This document shows positions 7,439-13,800 of a stretch of DNA of 22,313 bases, in pieces (positions within the stretch are counted from its first letter, which is position 1; each line of letters opens with the position of its first letter). Below the pieces are notes generated by a model. That model worked only from the letters and a program-made list of their open reading frames with translations. It made no database searches and was not told where the DNA came from. The stretch lies in the NCBI GenBank assembly GCA_023255165.1, contig JALRJD010000157.1, positions 1 through 22,313 on the forward strand, written 5' to 3'. The DNA is from Porticoccaceae bacterium. GTDB taxonomy: Bacteria; Pseudomonadota; Gammaproteobacteria; Pseudomonadales; Porticoccaceae. A program made the translations under genes and the position numbers.

Positions 7439-7885
7439 ATGAGCCATTCAACCGACGAAAGCCTGGGCTTTATTATTCATGATGTGGCGCGCATGCTGCG
7501 CCGGGATTTTGATCGCCGCGCTCAGGCGTTTCACCTGACCCGCTCGCAGTGGTCGGTGCTGGCACTGTTGATTCGTGAAGATGGCGCGCAACAGAAACGA
7601 CTGGCCGACATTATCGGTGTTACCGCGATCACCATGACCGGTCTGGTCGACAGGCTTGAGCGCGACGGCTGGGTGGTGCGCCGCGAGGACCCACAGGATC
7701 GCCGCGCCAAACTGGTCTTTCTCACCGACAAGGTCGAGCCGCTAAAGGCGAAGATCAAACAGCTCAGCGAGCAGGTTCGCGAGGCGGCGCTGCAGGGAAT
7801 TTCAGAGTCTGAGCAACAGCAATTGACCGATTTGCTGTTGCGGATGCGCGGGAATCTCAGTGCGCAAGATAGCGACAACAAATAA
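7439..7885 (+). CDS. MarR-family transcriptional regulator
   Basis: This 148-residue winged-helix repressor probably controls the emrAB pump genes that follow. The DNA-binding region spans about 35-95: helix-turn-helix residues 52-75 (QKRLADIIGVTAITMTGLVD), then the wing RREDPQDRRAKLVFLT with the conserved Asp-Arg-Arg. N- and C-terminal helices form the dimer interface in this family. By family knowledge, binding of a phenolic or other amphipathic ligand releases the repressor; the ligand is not known here. The ATG at 7439 lacks a strong SD; a nearby ATG at 7425 is out of frame. The last two sense codons and the stop are the first unit of a heptanucleotide repeat. Confidence 0.92.
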   Translation: MSHSTDESLGFIIHDVARMLRRDFDRRAQAFHLTRSQWSVLALLIREDGAQQKRLADIIGVTAITMTGLVDRLERDGWVVRREDPQDRRAKLVFLTDKVEPLKAKIKQLSEQVREAALQGISESEQQQLTDLLLRMRGNLSAQDSDNK

Positions 7886-7916
7886 CAAATAACAAATAAC
7901 AAATAACAAATAACAA
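7877..7916. repeat. Heptanucleotide tandem repeat (AACAAAT)5.7
   Basis: Five perfect units of AACAAAT (7877-7911) are followed by a partial AACAA (7912-7916). The first unit supplies the end and stop of marR (AAC AAA T+AA), so a change in copy number would not alter the MarR protein. It would change the length of the 72-bp marR-emrA spacer in 7-bp steps. Perfect short tandem repeats of this kind are prone to slipped-strand mutation. The AT-rich tract continues to the emrA SD. Confidence 0.9.
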
Positions 7917-7957
7917 GCAATTAAAAAATAATTAAAAATCTGAAACAGGATAATTCC

Positions 7958-8980
7958 GTGTCTGACAATATTAAACGTAGCTTTCTGATCCTCGCCGGCC
8001 CGCTGTTGATTGCCGCTGGCGCGGTCTATCTCTATCTGCATGGCGGCCGCTATATCGAGACCGACAATGCCTACCTCAAGGCCAACAAAGTCTCTATCGC
8101 CAGTGAAATATCCGGCAAGGTGGTCGAGGTGCTGACCACCGACCACGATCGCGTCGAAGCCGGTCAGGTGCTGTTCCGGGTTGATGACCAGCCCTACCAA
8201 ATCGCTCTGGCGCGGGCCGAGGCCAACCTGGTGAAAGTGGGTGGCGATATCGAAAGTCTTAAAGCCGACTATCTCAACAAACTCGCCGATCTGGATAAAA
8301 CCAAAACCCAGCAGGCATTTTATCAGCGCGAATTTAAACGTCTGGGCAAGCTGCTGCAAAGCAATGCGGTCTCTGCCGCGCAGGTGGATCAGGCGGAATA
8401 TCTCTATCGCAATGCGGTCAATCAGATGCAAGTCACCTCGCAGGCACTGGAGGTGGTCAAGGCGCGCCTGATTGATATCGACCTGCCGCCGCAACAGCAC
8501 CCGGATTATCTGTTGGCGCTAGCCGAGCGCGATTCGGCGAGACTGGACCTGGCCCATGTGCAGACCGTTGCGCCACGCGCCGGTGTGATTGCCAACTTTG
8601 GCGTGCAGACCGGCGAATATATTATTGCCGGCGCGCCGCTGTTTAGCCTGATTGACGATGCTCACATCTGGGTCGAAGCCAACTTTAAAGAGACCGATCT
8701 GACGTATCTGCAGCCGGGTCAGCCAGCGACCATCGAGATTGATTCCTTCCCCAATCAAAACTGGCAGGGTCGAGTGGCCAGCATTACGCCGGGCACCGGC
8801 TCCGAGTTTTCCCTGCTGCCTGCGCAAAATAGCACTGGCAACTGGGTGAAGGTGGTGCAGCGCGTCACGGTAAAACTTGAGATTGACCCAGCCACGACAG
8901 CTGCCAGTCTCAGAGCGGGCATGAGTGCGGTGGTCAAAGTTGACACCGGCCACGTGCGCCAGTTGTCGTCGCTGCTTTAA
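7958..8980 (+). CDS. emrA: EmrA/HlyD-type membrane fusion protein of a drug efflux pump
   Basis: This 340-residue periplasmic adaptor joins the EmrB-type transporter to an outer-membrane channel. A single N-terminal membrane anchor (about 9-27) leads into the first lipoyl half (ETDNAYLKANKVSIASEISG, 34-53). A long alpha-helical hairpin follows (about 83-170), then the second lipoyl half near 206-234 (VAPRAGVIANFGVQTGEYI), and a beta-barrel domain (IWVEANFKETDLTYLQPGQP). The order and motifs are those of EmrA, FarA and VceA. The start is GTG at 7958, chosen because AGGA (7947-7950) lies 7 bp upstream and the anchor begins at once. emrB starts 18 bp after the stop, so these are one operon with marR. 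Confidence 0.92.
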   Translation: MSDNIKRSFLILAGPLLIAAGAVYLYLHGGRYIETDNAYLKANKVSIASEISGKVVEVLTTDHDRVEAGQVLFRVDDQPYQIALARAEANLVKVGGDIESLKADYLNKLADLDKTKTQQAFYQREFKRLGKLLQSNAVSAAQVDQAEYLYRNAVNQMQVTSQALEVVKARLIDIDLPPQQHPDYLLALAERDSARLDLAHVQTVAPRAGVIANFGVQTGEYIIAGAPLFSLIDDAHIWVEANFKETDLTYLQPGQPATIEIDSFPNQNWQGRVASITPGTGSEFSLLPAQNSTGNWVKVVQRVTVKLEIDPATTAASLRAGMSAVVKVDTGHVRQLSSLL

Positions 8981-8998
8981 GAAGGCCGGTCGAGCTCC

Positions 8999-10510
8999 AT
9001 GACTGTTGCTGTTGAACTCAGCCCCCGGGTTAAATCCGCGGTCACCGCGGCGGTGATGATCGCTGCGATTATGCAGATGCTCGACACCACCATTGCCAAT
9101 GTCGCCCTGCCCCATATGCAGGGCAGCTTGTCGGCAACCCAGGACCAGCTGGCGTGGATTCTGACCTCTTATATCGTCGCGGCGGCGATTATGACACTAC
9201 CTGTCGGTTGGTTGTCAGGCCGCTACGGGCGCAAAAATGTGTTTGTAGTGTCGATAGCCGGTTTCACCCTGGCGTCACTGCTGTGCGGCGTGGCCAACTC
9301 ACTCAACGAGATGATTCTGTTTCGGATATTGCAGGGGCTGTTTGGCGCTTCGATGGTGCCGTTGTCGCAGGCGATTCTGCTCGATATCAATCCCAAAGAG
9401 TCACACAGCAAGGCCATGTCGCTGTGGGCGGTAAGCGTGATGATCGGCCCTATTCTCGGCCCCACTCTGGGCGGTTTTTTGACCGAATACTACTCCTGGC
9501 GCTGGGTGTTTTATATCAATCTGCCGCTAGGTATTGCGGCGCTGTTTATTCTGCTGACATTGATGCCTGATTCCGACCGCGAAGAGCGCGCCTTCGATAA
9601 GCTCGGCTTTGTCGCACTGGCGATTTTTATTGCCAGCATCCAGCTGATTCTCGATCGCGGACATCAGCTCGACTGGTTTGACTCGCTGGAGATTCAACTC
9701 TACTGCGGGCTGGTTGCCGCCGCCATGTGGGTCTATATCACGCACACCAAAACAACCAAGCATCCGTTCCTGACACCGGCCATTTTCCAGGATCGCAATT
9801 TTGTTACCTCGTTGATATTTATGTTTTTTATCGGTTTGATTCTGCTCGCCACCATGGCGCTGCTGCCGCCCTATATGCAGAATATTATGGGCTATCCGGT
9901 GTTTGATGTGGGAACCGTTCTCGCCCCGCGTGGCTTTGGCACCATGGTGTCGATGTTTGTGCTGGGCAGATTGGGCAATCGTCTCGACCCTCGCGGACTG
10001 GTGCTGTTTGGTCTGCTGGCGACGGCCTATTCGCTGTGGCAGATGTGTAGCTTCAACACCTTTGTGCCAGCTCAGCTTATTGTGACCACGGGAATCATGC
10101 AGGGCTTTGGTCTCGGCTGTGTGTTTATGCCCTTGAGCACACTGGCCTATTCAACGCTTGAGTCGCGCTATCGCGCCGAGGCCGCCGGACTGTTTAGTCT
10201 TATCCGCAACCTTGGCAGCAGCATCGGTGTCTCCATCGCCTTCTCGCTGTTTGCGCGCAATATCCAGACCCAGCACAGCTATCTCGGTGAAAATATCACC
10301 CCCTATTCGATGGGTCTGGGAATGCAGCAACTGCCACAGGTTTTTCACAATGAAACACTATCGGCACTGATGCTGGTGGACGCGGAGATTAATCGGCAGG
10401 CTGCGACCATTGCCTATATCAATGATTTTAAAATCATGATGTGGGTCGTCATCTGCATCCTGCCGATGGTTGTGCTGTTGCGCAAACCACCCCCGCACCT
10501 GAGCGTGTAA
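8999..10510 (+). CDS. emrB: EmrB/QacA-type (DHA2) 14-helix MFS drug transporter
   Basis: This inner-membrane proton-coupled exporter has 503 residues, the usual length for the 14-helix DHA2 group. Motif D1 LDTTIANVALP is at 29-38 with Asp29. The motif A loop GWLSGRYGRKN lies at 70-80, and motif C GPILGPTLGG, typical of antiporters, at 150-159. WRWVFYINLP near 168 is also characteristic of EmrB. It is the last gene of the marR-emrA-emrB operon. Substrates are probably hydrophobic or amphipathic toxicants, as known for EmrAB relatives, but which ones is not shown. The SD is weak (GAGC). No TolC homologue follows; a stem-loop lies downstream at 10550-10584. Confidence 0.94.
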   Translation: MTVAVELSPRVKSAVTAAVMIAAIMQMLDTTIANVALPHMQGSLSATQDQLAWILTSYIVAAAIMTLPVGWLSGRYGRKNVFVVSIAGFTLASLLCGVANSLNEMILFRILQGLFGASMVPLSQAILLDINPKESHSKAMSLWAVSVMIGPILGPTLGGFLTEYYSWRWVFYINLPLGIAALFILLTLMPDSDREERAFDKLGFVALAIFIASIQLILDRGHQLDWFDSLEIQLYCGLVAAAMWVYITHTKTTKHPFLTPAIFQDRNFVTSLIFMFFIGLILLATMALLPPYMQNIMGYPVFDVGTVLAPRGFGTMVSMFVLGRLGNRLDPRGLVLFGLLATAYSLWQMCSFNTFVPAQLIVTTGIMQGFGLGCVFMPLSTLAYSTLESRYRAEAAGLFSLIRNLGSSIGVSIAFSLFARNIQTQHSYLGENITPYSMGLGMQQLPQVFHNETLSALMLVDAEINRQAATIAYINDFKIMMWVVICILPMVVLLRKPPPHLSV

Positions 10511-10549
10511 ACAATTAGCCGCCTGAATCTGTCAGAGATAACCTGCAAC

Positions 10550-10584
10550 TGATCCGGCAAGGCGAGTATCCACCTGCCGGATCA
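10550..10584. terminator. 10-bp inverted repeat between convergent emrB and the CBS gene
   Basis: TGATCCGGCA (10550-10559) and its exact complement TGCCGGATCA (10575-10584) could form a 10-bp stem with a 15-nt loop. It lies 39 bp after the emrB stop and 42 bp beyond the end of the convergent CBS gene, where a terminator for both strands would be expected. Neither strand has a U tract, so it may be an RNA 3'-end stabiliser or a rho-dependent site rather than an intrinsic terminator. Confidence 0.5.
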
Positions 10585-10626
10585 ACCCGCTGTTTAGCGT
10601 TTCTCTAACGCCGCACTGGCAGCTTA

Positions 10627-11190
10627 CTAGCGCCTGTCGGCCGCGGCAAAGACCTTATAAAACCTGGTGCGATCTTTAATATTGATCGCGCGATGCAGTT
10701 TGCGCGAAATATCCTGCGCCGAGAGAATGCCGAGAATCTGATTGCTCTGACGATCCAGCACCAGCGCATAGTGCTGGCCCTCCTGGGTCAGAGCGTCAAT
10801 CACCTCGCCAATGGTCGCATCCTGCAGCTGGTTGATATCAAAAGCCTTGAGGCTTTTTTTCGGGGTCATTAAATCACCCACTTCAATATCACTTGATTTA
10901 AATCCCTCGGAGCGTTTGCGCACCAGCGCCTGGTCATCGAGATCCTCACTGCTGATCACACCGAGAAAATGGTTGTCACTGTCGACCACAAATTTCAGTC
11001 GCACATGGGACCGGCGCATCATCTCTTTGGCCGCAAGAGCCGGGGTGGTCACCTCAATCACCAGAGGGGGCACTTCGCGAAAGTCGGCAAAAAACGCCAG
11101 CGCTGGAGTGTCGGTTGATATCTGAACCTGCTCTTCCGGCCAGGCCAAATCATCGAGATCAGTTGGATTGTAAAAATTAAGTTTCTTCAT
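10627..11190 (-). CDS. Protein with a CBS domain pair
   Basis: This is a predicted cytosolic 187-residue protein composed of a short N-terminal region and two CBS domains (about 44-90, VIEVTTPALAAKEMMRRSHV then GVISSEDL; and about 104-167, VGDLMTP then GQHYALVLDRQSNQILGIL and SAQDI). CBS pairs usually bind adenosyl nucleotides such as AMP, ATP or SAM and act as sensors, here without an attached enzyme or channel. The start at 11190 (MKKLNFYNP) is preferred over an ATG 93 bp upstream because GGAG lies 10 nt before it on the minus strand. It lies in the same direction as the upstream permease, but about 490 bp away, so shared transcription is uncertain. The partner protein is unknown. Confidence 0.85.
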   Translation of the reverse strand: MKKLNFYNPTDLDDLAWPEEQVQISTDTPALAFFADFREVPPLVIEVTTPALAAKEMMRRSHVRLKFVVDSDNHFLGVISSEDLDDQALVRKRSEGFKSSDIEVGDLMTPKKSLKAFDINQLQDATIGEVIDALTQEGQHYALVLDRQSNQILGILSAQDISRKLHRAINIKDRTRFYKVFAAADRR

Positions 11191-11331
11191 GCTCAATTTA
11201 CTCCACATGTTGAGGCTGATTGCTTGCACGGTTTTAACAACAAATACTTCAGCCAAATCTAACGGTTTAGTGGAAGCGTTCACTGCCAGAGGTCAAATGC
11301 CAAAAGCAAAACGCTGGCAAAACGCTAAAGG

Positions 11332-11628
11332 TCAGATATGTGCAGGTGGGGGAGCGCGAATGGAGTGGCACCAGCATGGGCCAGAGGCAAGCGCCGGAAC
11401 CAGACAATAAAAGTTGGTTGCGGGCTTGCCGAGGATGGATGGCGAGAAAAGTACTGGCGGATTGGAATAGAGCTTGTCGACAAAATCACTGGCGCCGTCG
11501 CCAGTTTTATCCACACAGGTCAGGGATACAGAGGTGAAACTGTCGCCATCAGGAACCGCATCCCAGCCACTGCTGGACGCCGCACTGATAAATATCGCGA
11601 ACAGTAAATAGAGTGAATATCTAATCAT
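11332..11628 (-). CDS. Doubtful small secreted protein
   Basis: This 98-codon reading frame begins with a convincing signal-peptide-like segment (MIRYSLYLLFAIFISAASSS). A short polar stretch follows with DGDSFTSV and DKTGDGASDFVDK. The last 20 or so residues are low-quality in appearance (Pro/Cys/His), as if the frame had run on past a frameshift. It starts 50 bp after the permease stop in the same direction, and an AGGTG lies very close to the ATG. I recognise no family. It may be a real small exported protein, a degraded remnant, or chance. The rest of the 488-bp gap 11191-11678 holds nothing I can name. Confidence 0.3.
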   Translation of the reverse strand: MIRYSLYLLFAIFISAASSSGWDAVPDGDSFTSVSLTCVDKTGDGASDFVDKLYSNPPVLFSPSILGKPATNFYCLVPALASGPCWCHSIRAPPPAHI

Positions 11629-11678
11629 GGCACCTGCGTTAATTTTCCTTTACGCCTGCTTTAAATATCGACCCAAAT

Positions 11679-13007
11679 CTATAAATTAGCAACGAATAAA
11701 TAATCGTAACCAAACCAGATAAACAGGCTGCACAGGATTAGAGTGACAAGCATGGCCGGCGTTCCCTTGCGCAGCCACATCAGTGGCGTGATTGCCATAT
11801 TACTGTTGCCGGTCTCGCGGGCGAGTCGCTCGGAGAGCGTGACGATATAGACATTGGCAGTGGAACCTATATGCGAACCATTGCCGCCCATACCGACGCC
11901 CATGGCCAGCGCCCACCACAGCACACTGACATTGACCCCTTCATGTTGCAGCCCGGCCAACACCGGAATCATCGCCGCAGTGAAGGGAATGTTATCAATC
12001 AGTGCCGACAGCACGGCTGCCGCCCACAGCAGTTCCAGCGCAGCAAGCCTTGGGCGCTCAACGATAATCTCGCGAAATGATTCGCCAACAACCTCAAGCA
12101 GCCCCGATTGCTCAACACCGCCAACCACAATAAACAGCGAGATAAAGAAAATCAGCAGCGGGGTTTCAATCTGCATGGTCACCGCCTCAAGCTCGATGGT
12201 GCGCGACATAAATACCAATAGCGTCAAACTAGCGGCGGCCACAAGCCAGGGCTCCCAACCAATGCGATGGTGCACAACAAACAGCGCCACCATCACCAAC
12301 ATCACCAACAGCGACTTGTGCCACAGGCGCCGGTTTTTGTACTCCACTACATGGTCAAAGCTGTGCTTGATAGTAGTGTGCAGCTCTTTTTTAAACAGCA
12401 CACCCATGCCCAATAAAATGCCTAACCACGCCAGCAGAACCGGCGGCCCCATATGGGTAATAAACATATTGAAGTTGATACCAGCCGCGGAGCCGATCAT
12501 CAGGTTCGGCGGATCGCCCACCAGAGTGGCCACACCACCTGTATCAGACAGCAGCGCCGCGGCCAGTAGATAGGGAATTGGCGACACCCCCATCGAGCGG
12601 CAGATCATAATAATCAGCGGTCCAAAGATAATCACTGTGGTGACGTTGTCGATCAGCAGTGAGATAACCGTAACCGCGGTGCCGAGCAGCACCAGCAGCT
12701 TAAGCTGCGAGCCTCCACTGATACGAGCCAGATATTGGGCGAGGTGATCAAAGCCCCCGGTGCTGATCATAATCGAGACAATCACCATCATAATCGCCAA
12801 CAGGAACACCACATTCCAGTCGATCGCCTGCAGCGCCAATTGGGGCGAGTAAAAGCCAAAGTACTGCCCGACAATAATAATGGCGCCGGCGCCGGCCATG
12901 GCAAATTTGGCCCGTTCGATGCCATGGAACTGTTCGGTAAAAATGCCGAAAAATGTCAGGCCGAGAATCATCGCCGACGCTGTCATCGGCGTGGTTAATT
13001 CAATCAT
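11679..13007 (-). CDS. ArsB/SLC13-type (ion transporter superfamily) permease
   Basis: This is a polytopic inner-membrane anion or proton-coupled transporter of 442 residues with about 11-12 hydrophobic segments. It has the internal duplication of the superfamily. The first half carries LIDNVTTVIIFGP (118-130) and SDTGGVATLVGDPPNLMIG (154-172). The second half carries the matching LIDNIPFTAAMIPVL and GVGMGGNGSHIGSTANV. These motifs are shared by ArsB, the human P protein and citrate or Na+/H+ exchangers, so arsenite, dicarboxylate, sulfate and Na+ are all possible substrates. There is no arsC, arsR or arsA nearby, which weighs against a simple arsenic-resistance role. The SD AAGGA sits 7 bp before the ATG. 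Confidence 0.87.
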   Translation of the reverse strand: MIELTTPMTASAMILGLTFFGIFTEQFHGIERAKFAMAGAGAIIIVGQYFGFYSPQLALQAIDWNVVFLLAIMMVIVSIMISTGGFDHLAQYLARISGGSQLKLLVLLGTAVTVISLLIDNVTTVIIFGPLIIMICRSMGVSPIPYLLAAALLSDTGGVATLVGDPPNLMIGSAAGINFNMFITHMGPPVLLAWLGILLGMGVLFKKELHTTIKHSFDHVVEYKNRRLWHKSLLVMLVMVALFVVHHRIGWEPWLVAAASLTLLVFMSRTIELEAVTMQIETPLLIFFISLFIVVGGVEQSGLLEVVGESFREIIVERPRLAALELLWAAAVLSALIDNIPFTAAMIPVLAGLQHEGVNVSVLWWALAMGVGMGGNGSHIGSTANVYIVTLSERLARETGNSNMAITPLMWLRKGTPAMLVTLILCSLFIWFGYDYLFVANL

Positions 13008-13079
13008 CTGTTAGTCCTTGATGTTGTTTGATTTGCTGTGGATACAAGATAGACGCGCGAACGGCGTATTGCACAAACG

Positions 13080-13093
13080 CTTGCCGCGGCAAG
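13080..13093. promoter_or_regulatory. Perfect 14-bp palindrome in a divergent intergenic region
   Basis: CTTGCCGCGGCAAG at 13080-13093 equals its own reverse complement. It lies 73 bp upstream of the permease ATG (minus) and 170 bp upstream of the VOC gene ATG (plus), well placed for an operator. A smaller dyad ACGGCT-T-AGCCGT is at 13202-13214, close to the VOC gene. No regulator is encoded beside it, and no known consensus is recognised. Confidence 0.45.
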
Positions 13094-13262
13094 AACCTGT
13101 CGCTGCGCGAACAACATAATTCATAGACAAGAATTGAAATTTTTACAGTTTTTTATGGGTGGAATCTGAGAATATGACCGCCTGGACGCTGAATAGCGAT
13201 CACGGCTTAGCCGTTCAACGTAAAATCGCGGTTAAGCACTAGTCAGAGAGCGAGACACAAAC

Positions 13263-13718
13263 ATGATCAAAAGTATCAATCACATTGGCATCTCGGTTCA
13301 GGATATGGATCGTTCGCTGGCCTTTTATCGGGATATTTTAGGCATGGAAGTGCTGAACGCTGCCGAATACGACGACCAGCCGGTAGTGGATACCATTCTG
13401 GGTCTCAAAAATGCACGAGTAAAAGTGGTTATGGTCGGCATGGGCGGCGTCCGTTTCGAGTTGTTTGAATTCAGCCATCCCAAGCCGAAAGATCACCAAC
13501 CTCAACAGCCGGTCTGCGAATACGGCATCAGCCATTTTTGTCTGCAAGTCGACGACCTGCATCAGGAGTACGAGCGACTTTTGGCAGCGGGTGTCAGCTT
13601 CCACTGTCCACCGCAAGAACTTGGCAAACCCGGAGCCTATGGCACTTATGCCCGCGATCCGGACGGCAATGTGTTTGAGTTGATTGAATTGCCCGACGGG
13701 CTGGATATAGCCGATTAG
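13263..13718 (+). CDS. VOC-family (glyoxalase/dioxygenase fold) metalloprotein
   Basis: This 151-residue single-subunit VOC protein is of the glyoxalase I and extradiol dioxygenase fold. The two beta-alpha-beta-beta-beta modules are visible, with the expected metal ligands His7 (INHIGISV), Glu66 (RFELFEF), His91 (SHFCLQV) and Glu139 (VFELIEL). The end of module one carries DRSLAFYRDILGMEV, and RDPDGNVFELIEL is a common C-terminal signature. The H-E-H-E set fits a divalent-metal lyase, epimerase or glutathione transferase of this superfamily. The exact reaction cannot be fixed; lactoylglutathione lyase or methylmalonyl-CoA epimerase relatives are both possible. The SD is weak. A strong terminator follows 25 bp after the stop. 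Confidence 0.88.
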   Translation: MIKSINHIGISVQDMDRSLAFYRDILGMEVLNAAEYDDQPVVDTILGLKNARVKVVMVGMGGVRFELFEFSHPKPKDHQPQQPVCEYGISHFCLQVDDLHQEYERLLAAGVSFHCPPQELGKPGAYGTYARDPDGNVFELIELPDGLDIAD

Positions 13719-13742
13719 AAAAATTCGCTACTCAGCAACAAA

Positions 13743-13771
13743 AAAAATCCCGGCCAATGGCCGGGATTTTT
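13743..13771. terminator. Bidirectional rho-independent terminator
   Basis: A GC-rich stem ATCCCGGCC (13747-13755) / GGCCGGGAT (13759-13767) with loop AAT is flanked by an A run (13741-13747) and a T run (13767-13771). Each strand therefore has a hairpin followed by a U tract. It serves the VOC gene on the plus strand and the lipoprotein gene (stop at 13801) on the minus strand. Confidence 0.93.
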
Positions 13772-13800
13772 ATTAGGCTAAATGAATTGTTTAAAAGCGG

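Noticed and set aside
7877..7916. Possible CRISPR array
   Set aside because: The units are only 7 bp and contiguous, without spacers, and no cas gene is present.
7802..8500. 232-codon minus-strand frame across the marR-emrA junction
   Set aside because: It is antisense to two well-supported genes, and it encodes a repeated Leu/Cys/Tyr pattern that is merely the AACAAAT array read backwards.
11679..13007. Specific arsenite-efflux call (arsB) for the permease
   Set aside because: The motifs are shared across the ion transporter superfamily, and no ars gene is nearby, so only the superfamily is claimed.
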